From contig NC_084474.1 in NCBI RefSeq assembly GCF_027409185.1, forward strand, positions 12,641,382-12,705,381: a stretch of 64,000 nt of DNA, given 5' to 3'. How positions within the stretch are numbered: position 1 is the first letter of the stretch; the number at the start of each line of letters is the position of its first letter. The translations under genes were made by a program, and so were the position numbers. Below, in pieces: positions 13,640 to 50,991 of this stretch. Under the pieces are notes generated by a model. The model was not told the origin of the DNA. It saw only the letters and a program-made list of their open reading frames with translations, and searched no databases. This stretch comes from Cynocephalus volans (taxonomy: Eukaryota; Chordata; Mammalia; Dermoptera; Cynocephalidae).

Positions 13640-14700
13640 TCTTTTTTATAGGTCATATATTAACACAATGCAAAATCTGATGAATAGGTAGGGGTTTCAG
13701 TTTGGGAAAATTACAATTCTAGAGATGGATGGTGTTGATAGTTGCACAGCAATGTCAATGTACTTAATGTCACTGAAGTGTGCACTCAAAAATGGTTAAA
13801 ATAGTAAATTTTGTTATGCCTAATCTAACACAACAACATCTTAAGAATAAACAACATATACCAAGGGCAGGCTTGCTCCCTCCCACTCCTGTCCTTTCCC
13901 ATCTTATTTCTTCCCCATTCATGGTCTATAATCACTTTTTATTAGACTCTTTAGTACCCTCTTAGCATTTTTTAAAAATGCACATTCTAGCCAAGCCAAA
14001 TATATGGTCTTATTTCCTCCACTTCTTTCAATTTTTTTTTTCATCTGATAATGTATCCTAAATCCTTTCCAAACTAATACAGTGTGTCTTCATTCCTCTT
14101 TTATAGCTGCGTAACATTCCACTGTGTAGATGTTTAATAGTTTATTTGGCTGGTCCACTTTTGACATTTGAGTTGTTTCAAATATTTTGCCATCGTAAAT
14201 AATACTTCTCCATTGAGATTTTTCTTTTCTCTTTTTTTTTTTTCCTTCTCTCACGGAACCTTTATTCTTGTTTGTGGAGACAGAATAAAGTATAAATAAG
14301 GACAGCTTCATGATAATAAATGCTCTGCAGAGAATTACAACAAGGTAGTATGTTGAGGAGTGTTTGAGTGGCTACTTTAGATTATGGAGTAAGGGATGAC
14401 CTGAGGATGTAACATTGCAGCTGAGATGAACAAGGAACCTGATGCATGACCATAAAGGGAACTAGCAGTGCAGCAGAGGCAAGATCTAAACAAAGGCCTT
14501 TCATTCCAACTGTTTCTCTCTCTTTCTTATTTTCCATTGAGATTTTTCATTTGAGTGGATATTTCTCATTTCTAGAACTTTACCTTTTTTCTAATCTGCA
14601 TTTGCAGTTACTTTTTCACTTTATTCTTTTATTCTTGATTATTTTAATTCTTCTATTCTTATCTAAAAGTTCTATTTCTTAAAGTCTCTGGGACTCTAAT
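13640..14700. mobile_element. Mixed L1 fragments
   Basis: 13640-13860 is a plus-strand L1 3' end (GATGGATGGTGTTGATAGTT). 13870-14220 and 14510-14690 are minus-strand L1 pieces. 14230-14510 I could not identify. Confidence 0.55.
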
Positions 14701-15290
14701 CATCCTTTTATCTTTTGTTATCTGGTATTCATTTGTGGTAGGTAGGCCATTCCCTCATGTGGCTTGTAATCTAGGGGCACTGAGCTAACTTTTGACAGGA
14801 CTAAATTTGTGTAGCCTCAAAATTTAAATTTTGAGTACGTCATTCTCTATAAAGTATTTGTTTGCTTCTTCCAGGTGCCTGAGCAGTAGAGCCAGTCCAG
14901 GGAGATTTGTGATGTGAATTTACCCAATCCAGAGCCCAGGCCAAAATAGACAAGCTTCCCTTTACTTCCCTGTGTTGGGCGTCAGATTTTTTTTTAGTTC
15001 CCCTTGTGTGCAGCCCTTAAAAGGAGTCCTGGCTTTATAATGGTGAATTATTTCCACACCTTACCTCACCTGAGTCCCAAGGTATAAGTATGCTAGGTAG
15101 GTTTTTAGTTTCCTTTTAGTTTTTTCTGGCTAGTGGAGATCACAATTTTTTAATGATGAGCCGGTTTTCATCATAGTTTTACTCAGCATTTCTAGGTGTT
15201 TTGTATTACATGAAATATACTTTTTTGTGTTTAAAAGCATATAAACTACCCCACTGGGGCATAGAATAAGGTAGTTAGGCACAACAATTT
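14700..15290. other. Intergenic, nothing identified
   Basis: AT-rich sequence without recognisable genes, RNA genes or transposon boundaries. Confidence 0.35.
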
Positions 15291-15291
15291 G

Positions 15292-15391
15292 GTTTTTTGT
15301 TTTTGGTGGCTGGTCAGTACGGGGATCTGAACCCTTAACCTTGGTGTTACAAGGCCTCATTCTAAAAAACTGAGCTAACCAGCCAGCCCAA
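15292..15391 (-). mobile_element. tRNA-Ile-type SINE
   Basis: Target duplication GGCACAACAATTTG / GGCACATCAATTTG. It landed at the start of the MIR at 15395. Confidence 0.87.
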
Positions 15392-15394
15392 GGC

Positions 15395-15600
15395 ACATCA
15401 ATTTGAATCCTGGTTCTTGCATGTTAATAGCTCTGTAATCACAGGCAAACAGTTTACCTCTCAAGACATCAGTTTCCTCTTCTGTAAGATGGAGATAAAG
15501 TCAACAAGAGGATTATATGAATAAAGGAGATAAAATGCTTAGTACAATGCTTGGAATATATTAAGTAGTTAACAAATTGCATTTTCACTTTTTAGTAATT
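15395..15600 (+). repeat. MIR SINE
   Basis: The MIR core order is clear: GAATCCTGGTTCTTGC, CATCAGTTTCCTCTTCTGTA, AGATGGAGATAAAG, then AATGCTTAGTACAATGCTTGG. Confidence 0.8.
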
Positions 15601-16490
15601 TCTACAAATTAAAATGGTACTTGTTAGAAGGGTGGCAAATATGTCACATATTTACTGTTGGAAAACAGCAGTAAGACTGACTGCAATAGTAGGCAAATTT
15701 TCCAATTATTTATATATACATAAAAGTATTGTTATCTGTTGGTAGGTAGTTAACAGTAACAAGCTCTGACCACATCTAATTGTGAACACAGTATTTTTAA
15801 AAGAATGATGAAATAAAGATTATCACCTGAAGTAAGGTACTGCTGTGGAGGATAAATCTAAAAATGAGTTGAAGTTAGAGATAATACTTTTGATATAAAA
15901 AAAAAAAGTCCTCTTACCATTAGGACTGTTCAAAAATAAAATAAGCAGACTCACAAAAAGGCAGGTTGATCACTTTAAGTATTTAAAAGCAGAAACTGAA
16001 GGACAGACAGCTTAATAGAACAGAAAGGATTCCTGTACCAGGAAAAGTCAGAAGTCAATGGTGAAACAAAAGGAAAAAACTATTCTTATAACTGCCATAT
16101 GATACTAATTTTAAAATCTCAGTGAATACTACATTAAAGAAAAAGAAAAAGAAAAAAGGAAAACACCAAATAAAACTTCTTAAATAGATTAGGGACACTG
16201 AAAATCAAATTTAGAATTTTTTTTTAGCACATTAAAATTGAATGAGATTATTTCTCATGCCTGATTCCATTCCAAGCCAACCACATTATCATCAAAATTT
16301 CTCTATAAGTTCCCTATATTTAATAGTTGGAAGGAGTAAAACAATGACTATTTCAATAACTGCCCCAAATTTGATACAATTTAACACTCATTTCAAATTC
16401 TAGAAACTGTAGAAAAATAGGTTTGGATGGGTAGTACTTAGATGTGACTTTTTTTTTTCTTATTTCAGAGCTGTAGCTGCAACACAACTG
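15600..16490. other. Intergenic, nothing identified
   Basis: AT-rich with several A runs. No gene, RNA gene or named repeat seen. Confidence 0.35.
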
Positions 16491-16494
16491 GAGC

Positions 16495-16895
16495 TCTCAG
16501 ATAACTAAAATGTCCATTAACTGGTGAGTGGATAAGGAACAGCCATATAATGGAATACCATTCAGCAATATTCAGCAACAACACAGACAGATAACCAATG
16601 TGTTATATTAAGTGAAAGAAGCCACACTAAAAAGGCTATGTGCTGACGTTCTGGAAAATGCAAAACTGTAGGGACAGAAAATAAAACAGTGATTACTTGG
16701 GGTTGGGGAAGAAAAGAGTTTACTAGAAAGGAGTCTGACAGAACTTTCTGGAGTGATAAAAATGTTCTGTATTTTAACTGTAGTGATGTTTATATGACTA
16801 TGTTTTTGTCAAAATTCAAAGAGCTGTTCACTTAAATGGTACATTCTACTGTATATAAATCATACCTCAATAAACCTGGCTTTAAAATAAAATTT
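16495..16895 (+). mobile_element. L1 3' end, plus strand
   Basis: TGTCCATTAACTGGTGAGTG, ATAATGGAATACCATTCAGC, GTTATATTAAGTGAAAGAAG and a terminal ATACCTCAATAAACCTGGCT define an L1M-type 3' UTR ending near 16895. Confidence 0.75.
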
Positions 16896-17399
16896 CTCTC
16901 CAAGGGTATACTCTTGTGATTACATTGTTGTCTTCCTCCTTCACTGCAGACATTCTTTTCAAAGTAAACGCAAATTAAAATAATACTCAAAAAAAGTCAA
17001 AAAAATTAGAATTAAATTTTACTTCACATTGATAGAACCGTGAAAAACATTTACATTTTCCCCACATTACAGCACAACATTTCAATGGAATATTTCTTAC
17101 CATAAATAAGATCTTGCTGATTTGTATAACTGAAACAACAGTTTATGTTCTTCAAGGTAATGCAAAACGACTTAGTAAATGATTGTTTAAAACTTTTAAA
17201 TCTAGACATAAACATATGGCTTCATTATTAACACCTTACATAGTCCATTACTAAATTATTTCCATTATCTATTAGCACCTGTTTACAAAGATGCATTCTT
17301 AACATTGTTTCGGTCATTTGGAATACAGCAGAAAAATTAACACAGTTCAGAATTATAAAGCATATGTTTTTGCTATATATTAAGGATGTACCTACACCA

Positions 17400-18690
17400 T
17401 CCATACAGGTTCTCATTAACCTTTATTACCCATGGATTTGTTTTTGAAATAATTTTGATCATTAATCTGGAAATTTCGTTTATTTAAAATAAAACGATTG
17501 CTAAAAAACCTAATTTAAAAAATCATTTGACTAAAGTGAAAATTTCAAATAAGTTTACTGGCAGATAAAAGTAAAGCAAAATTTTCTAATGGATTGCTGA
17601 TTTTCTACAGTAGTTGGTTTCAAACATATGTACAAAATAAGTAAACTTAAACTCTATGCTACAAAGATACCAAATCATCTTAGAAATTAGTTTTTGAAGA
17701 TCAGTCTTAAATATTTCAAAACATACTAGAAGATGACCTAATTATCCTTTCAGTTGCTTGCAGAAAAATAAAACCACCGAATTATTCCTCTGTTACCTGG
17801 ATTAAAGATTCTAAAAACCAAATAAGTGTAAATTTGGACTAAGGTACAGTTATTTGAAATAAGTGGTGCAGGAAGTTTTAAGTAATATCTGGTTTCTTTA
17901 TAAAATATAAATAAATTTTAATATCATGTCTGTGATTCAGAATGTCAAACAACAGCATGTATCGACAGTAGGTATCTATGGCAGGGAGGCAATATTTGGT
18001 TTGCTATGAAGGACAATAAAGAAAGAAAGAACACACTGTTTTTCCTTACCAGAGAAAAGAATACAAAGCAGAAATGATGTCAGGGAAAAGAAAAGCCTGG
18101 TCCCCCAAACAAAAGGGACATTAATTGAAGGAAGCATTATTACTTTTTACTGACACTTAAAAGCATTATCCCTATTATTAGGAATAATGTAATACCATCT
18201 CATTCTTATTATGTATTACAATCAGATTCACATATATATGAATACATATATAAAAATACAAACACTGCATGGTGACTAAGCAATTTTGGAACAAATCCAT
18301 AGACTAAGTCACAGCATGCATAAATCATGTATATCTTAACTGCTCATTTATACCTGAACAAATTTTCATTAAGCATACTAGTAATTTTCAAATGATGTAA
18401 TAAAAAATCTGGTTGCAGTATTATTTTGTTGAATTACATTTGAGAAAAAGAAGCTAGTTGCTTCACCTATTTTAATACTAGTATATTCTGGATCATATAC
18501 AAATAACATGTATAGAAACTTAAAAGATCATAAATTTCCCATGAGGAGACATTATTTAGTCTGTGTCATTGGCGTGTATTTGCAAAACATTTTAACACTG
18601 CAAACAGAATTTTCAAGATTGAGCACGGGAAAAGTTTATACTCCACTACAATGATGCTGGTGTACTTCTACACAAGGCCTCTTAGTGACA
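17400..18690 (-). other. LYPLA1: LYPLA1 3' UTR (extent inferred)
   Basis: AT-rich sequence following the stop with no recognised transposon. On the minus strand AATAAA occurs at 17484-17479 and at 17427-17422; the second is followed by a GU-rich stretch (TGTATGGATGGTGTAGG), so cleavage near 17400 is plausible. The transcript may run further, as human LYPLA1 has a long 3' UTR. Confidence 0.5.
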
Positions 18691-44019
<25,329 letters not shown>

Positions 44020-45189
44020 ACACCGGCTCTGCACACAGCACGTCTTCAGCGGAAGGGAGAGCGGGGGCCCGGCCACGGCCCAAGGGCGTGCGAGAGGTAA
44101 ATCCTGGCCCGTCCCGCCCCACCGGGCGCGCGCTCAGGCGCGTACGCGCCAACCCGGCGCCGCGCCTCCCTCCGCCGGCTCCGCGCGCGCCCGCCCTCCC
44201 AGGGGCCGGGCGCCCTGCCCCTCCCACGCCGCCACGCCCTCCGCGCGTCACAGTGTCCGGGCTTCTCCCTCCACCGGGATTGGCTGTGGAGCGCGGCCAG
44301 AACGGACTTTCTCTTTCCCCGCCCCAGCCCCGGCCTGCGCATACTCGGTGGGGCGGCCCGCGACGCTCCTCTCCGCCCGGCGGTGGTACGGTCCCTGGGA
44401 AGGCGCTCAGGCCTGGTTGGCAGCTCGTCCGTGTAATCTGGCTTAGGCTTCCGCTTTTCGGCATTGCAGTGAAAAGAAGGAGCCCCAAAGACAATTGTAC
44501 CCGGTCGCTGGGTCTACTCATTTGCGAAAGACAGAAGGGCTGGACTGGGAGAGACCGGTGTGTTTCCACTTGGGGGTACACCAATGAATAGATTTGGGGT
44601 AGACTCCTCGCCTCCTTTAAACTTTTGTTGGCAAGGGAAACATTCAGTTGTCACCAAGAATCCTCACCTTCCCTAAATTAGTCCACAGTACTTACTGATC
44701 GGTGAATAGCGACGTAGTAGAGATTTAAGCACGAGACTAGCCCCTTTTTTGCAGAGGTGACTCAACAATCCAAAATGTGGTTTCTTTAACAAATTTATTG
44801 CATACATGTAGGATCTGGGAAGGAGCAAGAGATAGTGTTAACTTTTGAAAATGCCCTGATTTTCGTAAGTTTAGAGTTCAGAGGAAACGTAAAGGATAAA
44901 GACAACCCTGAGGGAGCACTGTGTAAGACTGGGAAGGAAGCTGGTGAACAAAAGGCTTTGGGGGGAAAAAAGTCGACTTTATTTCACACCACAGCCAGAG
45001 TGCTGAGGGATTCGGTGTCTTAGTCGTACTGTTTTTTTTATCATTCTCGTCCTGGATTTGAATGGTGAGAATTTTGTGGACTCTCAAAAAATGTTATATC
45101 GATGTTGGTTTACTGAAAACGATAATGGACTTGTTACCCAGGGTATTCAGCTCCTGGCTGAGACTCCCCCAGATCTGTTACTGAACCCA

Positions 45190-45235
45190 AGTCCGGCTGC
45201 CTGCCGATACCGGCCAGCCACAAAAAGAAACAAAC
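45190..45235 (+). mobile_element. SINE 3' remnant
   Basis: Only the 3' part, CGATACCGGCCAGCCACAAA, is recognisable. Confidence 0.5.
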
Positions 45236-45400
45236 CAACCAATCTTAGCGAGAAGTAGGACAGCTCAAGTTGAGGTATCTGTCACCTGTACCTTTCCTTC
45301 CAGTCCAAATGCTGCTACTATTCCTGCAAGTTTCACTCAAGTCCTATATCCATCAGGGAGCCTTTTTTTATTTTATTTTATTTTTTATTTTGAGTTGAGG

Positions 45401-45499
45401 GGGCGGCTCTCGGGTACAGTTGGGTAGAACACGGCGTTCATAACACCAGCGTCGGGGGTTCGGATCCCCATACCAGCCAACTTCAGAAAGAAAGAAATG
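45401..45499 (+). mobile_element. tRNA-Ile-type SINE, diverged 5' end
   Basis: GAACACGGCGTTCATAACAC, GGGGGTTCGGATCCCCATAC, CAGCCAACTTCAGAAAG tail. Confidence 0.78.
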
Positions 45500-46049
45500 A
45501 AATCTGGCAAAAACCAAACTATTCCTTGTGTCTGACCCTAGTGACTCTTGATTCCATTCTTATTTAAACGTCTGGATTCACTGCCATAACATATTTTGCC
45601 ACGTATAACTAGAATGAAGTGTTGTTTTGGAGCCTGTGGTACATTTACAAATAAACTTTTGCATAAAAAAAAAAGAAGATGATGATGAACAAGGAAGGAA
45701 GCAAGACAGTGGCTCAAATCCTCTTTAGTTGTTTTCACTCAGCTATTTCTGCCTTAGCTGTGAATTTAGAGTAAACCCAGCCCAGAATCCTGCCAGTCTG
45801 CCCTTTGGTCTTTGTTTTTCTCCAAATTCTGTATCACGTGGAATTAAAGCAACTCATTTGTGTGGGGGGGGGAGGAGCTGCTGCAGCAGTAAATTACCAG
45901 CACAGGAAAGGACAAGCAAATCAGATCATTTACTGAATACCTTTAGTTACTTGGATTTATTTATAGAGGAGAATTAAGCTATAGAGAAACACACACGTAC
46001 ACGTGTGCATACACATAAGAAATAGGTACATGATAAGGGTATTTGATTT

Positions 46050-46353
46050 CATTTTTCTTAATTTTGTTTTTTAATTGCAAAAAGAACACTTAAAAATAAG
46101 TTAGAAAAAATATAAGCAGAAATTTGGTGAAGGACATGAGCTGATAAGTCACACACCCCAAAGAAACACAAATGGCTAATAAGTACATCCAAGATCTGGT
46201 TGCAGGTAGGGGCATGGTGGGCCCTCAGCTCCGGTCTCAGCACCCCCAGGCTTTGGGCTGGCTCCCGTTGCTGGCCTAGATGTGGGTGGGGGCAATTGCC
46301 ATTTCAGATCAGTGGAAAAAAGATTTTTCAACAAATGGTATTGAAATAACTGG
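46050..46353 (+). mobile_element. L1 ORF2 remnants
   Basis: AAAGAAACACAAATGGCTAA and AAGATTTTTCAACAAATGGT are sense L1 ORF2 fragments separated by a GC-richer 100-bp stretch of unknown origin. Confidence 0.5.
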
Positions 46354-46806
46354 TGTAGGGGTCAAAGGAATACTTTTTCACTCCTAAAAGTTCATTAATA
46401 AAAATCAGTGAAAAATTTAGATCAATATTTATTAGCCCTCGCAGTCAACTTAACATAAGCACAGCTACATTGACTACTCCCTCACCCTGTCCCCCTACCC
46501 CTTGCCTTTACCTCAAGGTCAGTGTGTTCTGATAAGAACATCTGGTACAAAACAGGATCTTGTAAAAAATGGAAAAAACCACAAAGCCATTAGTGCTCAG
46601 AATAGCTGCCTAACCCCTTCTCAGAATTTAGGCTGTTCCACCTAATCCCCTGCTTCCCAAATTCAAACCCTATAAGGCCTCTGCTAGTCTGTACTGGGCA
46701 GAATACTGATCTTTCAGTTTTCTCTCCAGGTTTGCTGGAGTAAACTCCTTTGCATAAAAATGTTTTGCTTGGAGTCCTTTATTTTGTTTGTCTCATCGAC
46801 CTAACA
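46354..46806 (+). mobile_element. Probable solo LTR, family unassigned
   Basis: 453 bp bounded by TGTAGGGG and CCTAACA. CCCTATAAGGCC near 46668 looks like a TATA box, and a run like GAGTAAACTCCTTTGC follows at the usual distance. It interrupts L1-like sequence (ACAAATGGTATTGAAATAAC just upstream). No exact target duplication found. Confidence 0.5.
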
Positions 46807-46819
46807 ATATGGAGAAAAA

Positions 46820-47330
46820 CATAATAAATTTTATTATTTTACATGTTGGGAGAAAGCAAAGCACAGGGAAATGACAAGAGAGTAATGCCCCAAATGTCCC
46901 ATGGGGGTACAAAGTTTATATATGGTTACTCTGAAGTTCTAGGGGGAGGTGTTGTCACAGGTGAAAGAAGGAAGTCAGAAGTTAAAGTTAGGTAGAGACA
47001 CCTTGTATGCAGATGAAAATACTTCAGGTGATCTCAGGCTGCCCTCAGAAAGAATAGAGAGTAGCTGGAGGAGGGGTGCTTCAGAGGAAGCCTGGCTGTT
47101 TGCATATACAGATGTAAATTTAATTCCACAAAGAAATAGCCTTCTAGCTAATCTTGTTTTTCCAGTCTCCCTGAATTAGCCATCTTGAAATATGTCGAAG
47201 AAATATTTTGAGGTCAGAATATTTCGCTTTCCCATACTGACTACATGTGGGAGAAAATTTAGCTGGTTTCTCCATTATTTCTCCCACCAAATTTTAGGCA
47301 ATTTCCAGAAGGGAAAATCCAAATGACTAA
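46820..47330. repeat. Interspersed repeat, probably LTR-derived, family unknown
   Basis: Moderately GC sequence with GGAGAAA- and CTCCCA-rich ends, unlike the surrounding L1 text. I could not assign a family. No coding potential or RNA gene was recognised. Confidence 0.3.
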
Positions 47331-47394
47331 CATGAGTAAGTGACCAAATTTTGTAATAATTATAAAAATACACATTAAAAACAATTTACCATTT

Positions 47395-47539
47395 GGGCCG
47401 AGCCCGTGGCGCACTTGGTAGAGTGCTGCGCTGGGAGCGCGGCGACGCTCCCGCCGCGGGTTCGGATCCTATATAGGACTGACCAGTGCACTCACTGGCT
47501 GAGTGCCGGTCACGAAAAAATGACAAAAAAAAAAAAAAA
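47395..47539 (+). mobile_element. Second-type tRNA-derived SINE, complete and young
   Basis: Starts GGGCCGAGCCCGTGGCGCAC, B box GGGTTCGGATCC, unique 3' domain (TGACCAGTGCACTCACTGGC, GAGTGCCGGTCACG) and poly(A). Perfect duplication ACAATTTACCATTT at 47381-47394 and 47543-47556. Confidence 0.92.
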
Positions 47540-47699
47540 AAAACAATTTACCATTTTAGACCCATGATATTGGAAAGAACAGAACAAGGATAAGTTGCAT
47601 ATAGTGCTGATGAGAGTGTCAAATTGAATGACTCTGATGAACAATTTGGGAAGATCTAGTGAAGTTGCAGATGTGATAATTGTGACCCAACAACTCTAG

Positions 47700-48138
47700 G
47701 GCACATTTTAGAAATCCTCTGTGATGGTTAATCTTATGTGTCAATTTGACAAGTCACGGAGTGTCCAGATTAAACATTATTTCTTAGTGTGCCTGTGAAG
47801 ATGTTTCTGGATGAAGTTAGCATTTAAATTAGTGTACTCAGTAGACCACCCTCCCTAGTGTGGGCGGGCATCATCCAATCCACTGAAGGCCTGAATTGAA
47901 CAAAAGGCAGAAGGACAGAGGAATTCACCCATTTTGCTTCTTGTCTGCCTGCTTGAGTGGGGACATCAGTTTGCTCCTGTCTTTGGACTGAGATCTACAC
48001 CATTGGCTCCTCTGGTTCTCAGGCCTTTGGACTCAGATTGAAATTACACCACCAGTTTTTCTGGGTCTTGCAGATGGCAGATGGTGAGACTTCCTGTCCT
48101 TCATAATTGTGTGAATCAATCCCTCATAACAAATCTCT
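47700..48138 (+). repeat. LTR-like ancient repeat, family not assigned
   Basis: TGTGATGGTTAATCTTATGT, TGTCAATTTGACAAGTCACG, GGGCATCATCCAATCCACTG and a TGAATCAATCCCTCATAACA end: wording of a widespread mammalian repeat whose name I cannot give with confidence. A GT/GC simple repeat follows. Confidence 0.5.
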
Positions 48139-48169
48139 TCGTGTGTGTGTGTGTGTGCGCGCGCGCGCA
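48139..48169 (+). repeat. (GT)n(GC)n simple repeat
   Basis: Alternating GT followed by alternating GC without a break, a purine-pyrimidine run able to form Z-DNA. Confidence 0.9.
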
Positions 48170-48176
48170 TACACAA

Positions 48177-48246
48177 GTGTACTTCAAAACGTTCGTGGAA
48201 AGATCTTTTTATTCGATTTTTCCATAAACATTTTGAAGTACCCTCG
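48177..48246. mobile_element. MITE copy 2
   Basis: 70 bp; left arm GTACTTCAAAACGTTCGTGG, right arm reads GTACTTCAAAATGTTTATGG on the other strand (17 of 20 match). The centre is AT-rich. Confidence 0.7.
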
Positions 48247-48247
48247 T

Positions 48248-48500
48248 ATTATTGGTTCTGTTTCTAATATACCCTCACATATATGTGCTGCATAGAGAGA
48301 CATACAGGAATATTAATAGCAGTACTCTTTGTAAAGTGAAAAATTGGAAACAATCCAGATGTTAATCAACAAGGGAATGGATAAATACTGTGTTGTATTC
48401 ATATGATCAGATACTGTACAAAGGTATGAATAATGTATAAACACATCAACATGAGCAGATTTCAAAAAGAATGTTGAATTTTCAAAAACCAAATTACAAA
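48248..48500 (+). mobile_element. L1 3' fragment, plus strand
   Basis: GGAAACAATCCAGATGTTAA and ACAAGGGAATGGATAAATAC are sense L1 3' UTR wording. Confidence 0.6.
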
Positions 48501-48549
48501 ACCCTAAGTAACTTTACAGAAGTTTAAAACTTATAAAATAACATATCTC

Positions 48550-49355
48550 ATTCTTTTTAGCAGTTTAATGGAGGTGTAACTGATACACAATGAACTGCAC
48601 TGTTTAAAGTGTACAACTTGATGCATGTTGGTGTATTATGTACCCTTGAAACTATCACCACAATTAAAATAATGAACATATTTATCACACACACTCGTTT
48701 CCTTGAGCTCTTTTGTAATCTATCCCCATCTCTTCCCTGCTATGCCACATTCCCAGGGAATTACTGATTATTTTCTGTAATAATAGATTTGGTTACATTT
48801 TCCACCATTTCTTTCACTCAGCATCATTGTTTTGAGATTCACCCATGTTACTATATCAGTTGTTCATTTCCTTTTAGTACCAATTAGTATTCCATTGTAT
48901 AGATATACCACAATTTATTTTTTCACCTGTTGAAATTTTGAATTTTTTCCAGTTTTTGGCTATTACAAAGAAAACTGCTATAAAAAATCCTGTACAAGTT
49001 TTCATGTGAACATGTGCTTACGTTTCTCTACAAATGAGATGTCCCTGTCATGTGGAAAGTGAACTCTTAACTCTTCATTTTTTTGTATGGAAGGCCAGGA
49101 GGGCGATCTGAAACATGAGGTTGGTGTTATAAGGCTGCATTCTAACCAATGGAGTTAATCAGCCAGCCCAACTCTTAACTTTTTAAGACCCTGCCAAAAT
49201 GTTTTCCAAAATTATTTTCCATGTGTGATAAGATCTTTTGTTCATGTTTTAATTAGTTTGCTTGTTTTCTTATTATTGAATTGTAAGAATTCTATACATA
49301 TTTTGGATACAAGTGTGTTGTCAGATACACATTTTGAAAACACTTTCTCCCAGTC
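48550..49355 (-). mobile_element. Old L1, minus strand, 3' UTR and ORF2 end (left fragment)
   Basis: Typical antisense L1 3'-end wording (AGTATTCCATTGTATAGATA, TTTTCATGTGAACATGTG). Continues at 50689-50986 after the younger L1 and at 56620-56665 after the provirus. A tRNA-Ile-type SINE lies inside at about 49082-49170. Confidence 0.85.
49082..49170 (-). mobile_element. tRNA-Ile-type SINE, diverged
   Basis: TTGTATGGAAGGCCAGGAGG to GAGTTAATCAGCCAGCCC, inside the old L1. Confidence 0.78.
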
Positions 49356-49370
49356 TGTGACTGGACTTTT

Positions 49371-50672
49371 TTTTTTTTTTTTTTTTAACTTTTATTTTGT
49401 CGATGTACATTGTGGTTGATTATTGTTGCCCCTTACCAAAACCTCCCTCCCTCCTCCCTCCTCTCCCTCCCCCCCAGCAATGTCCTTTCTGTTTGCTTGT
49501 CGTATCAACTTCAAGTAATTGTGGTTGTTATATCATCTTCCCCCCCCCGTTTTTTTTTTTTGTGTGTGTGTGTGTGTGTGAATTTATATATTAATTTTTA
49601 GCTCCCACCAATAAGTGAGAACATGTGGTATTTCTCTTCCTGTGCCTGACTTGTTTCACTTAATATAATTCTCTCAAGGTTCATCCATGTTGTTGCAAAT
49701 GGCAGTATTTCATTCGTTTTTATAGCTGAGTAGTATTCCATTGTGTAGATGTACCACATTTTCCGTATCCACTCATCTGATGATGGACATTTGGGCTGGT
49801 TCCAACTCTTGGCTATTGTAAAGAGTGCTGCGATGAACATTGGGGAACAGTTATACCTTCGACTTGATGATTTCCATTCCTCTGGGTATATTCCCAGCAG
49901 TGGGATAGCTGGGTCATATGGTAGATCTATCTGCGACTGTTTGAGGAACCTCCATACCATTTTCCATAGAGGCTGCACCATTTTGCAGTCCCACCAACAA
50001 TGTATGAGGGTTCCTTTTTCTCCGCAACCTCGCCAGCATTTATCGTTCAGAGTCTTTTGGATTTTAGCCATCCTAACTGGGGTGAGATGGTATCTCAGTG
50101 TGGTTTTGATTTGCATTTCCCGGATGCTGAGTGATGTTGAGCATTTTTTCATATGTCTGTTGGCCATTTGTATATCTTCCTTAGAGAAATGCCTACTTAG
50201 CTCTTTTGCCCATTTTTTAATTGGGTTGCTTGTTTTTTTCTTGTAAAGTTGTTTGAGTTCCTTATATATTCTGGATATTAATCCTTTGTCAGATGTATAT
50301 TTTGCAAATATTTTCTCCCACTCTGTTGGCTGTCTTTTAGCTCTGTTAATTGTTTCTTTTGCTGTGCAGAAGCTTTTTAGTTTGATATAATCCCATTTGT
50401 TTATTTTTCCTTTGGTTGCCCGTGCTTTGGGGGTCATATTCATGAAGTCTGTGTCCAGTCCTATTTCCTGAAGTGTTTCTCCTATGTTTTCTTTAAGAAG
50501 TTTTATTGTTTCAGGGTGTATATTTAAATCCTTAATCCATTTTGAGTTGATTTTAGTATATGGTGAGAGGTATGTGTCTAGTTTCATTCTCCTGCATATG
50601 GATATCCAGTTATCCCAGCACCATTTGCTGAAGAGGCAGTCCCTTCCCCAGTGAATAGGCTTGGTGCCTTTG
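49371..50672 (-). mobile_element. Young 5'-truncated L1 with intact ORF2 C-terminus
   Basis: 1.3 kb, minus strand, bounded by a 16-bp duplication TGTGACTGGACTTTTT (49356-49371 and 50673-50688). Open ORF2 reading runs from the truncation point to TAA at 49598-49600, about 357 residues. It includes the C-terminal cysteine motif ([18 protein letters not shown]) and ends [20 protein letters not shown] and onward. The short 3' UTR has a G-rich tract and a poly(A) tail (plus-strand T run at 49367-49387). No stops: the youngest L1 in the window. Confidence 0.92.
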
Positions 50673-50688
50673 TGTGACTGGACTTTTT

Positions 50689-50986
50689 AAGTGTCTTTTG
50701 AAGAGCAAAAGCTTTTATGTAGTCAAATTTATTGATTTTTTGTATTGAAGTTTATACTTTCTGTATTCTATTTAAGAAATTTTTGCTTAACCCAACATCA
50801 CTAAAACTTTCTCCTATGTTTTATTCTAGAAGACTTATAATTTTAGCTCTTATATTTAGTGTATATATTATGAAACATTTGAACTAAAATTTCCATATGG
50901 TGTGAGATAATGATTGAGTTTTTTTCTGCATATGGCTATCCATTTTTTTATCACCATTTATTGAAAAGTTTATCATTTCTTCTTTG
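50689..50986 (-). mobile_element. Old L1, minus strand, middle fragment
   Basis: ORF2 antisense between the younger L1 and the provirus. It ends ...TTCTTTGAATTG, and the L1 text resumes at 56620 with CTTTGGCATTTTTGTC. Confidence 0.85.
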
Positions 50987-50991
50987 AATTG

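Larger units (their letters stand above)
10845..13640 (-). mobile_element. Old L1, minus strand
   Basis: Antisense L1 3' UTR at 10845-11340, ORF2 end to about 13130, then ORF1-side text. Split by a tRNA-Ile-type SINE (11336-11440) and a second-type SINE (12194-12381), each with target duplications. Confidence 0.82.
44590..46050. other. Upstream of LYPLA1: mostly unassigned
   Basis: Contains SINE remnants (45190-45235, 45401-45499), an A-run and a G-run. No gene or RNA gene recognised. Confidence 0.4.

Noticed and set aside
49598-50587. 329-codon open frame as a host gene
   Set aside because: It is the L1 ORF2 C-terminus, within an element bounded by a target duplication.
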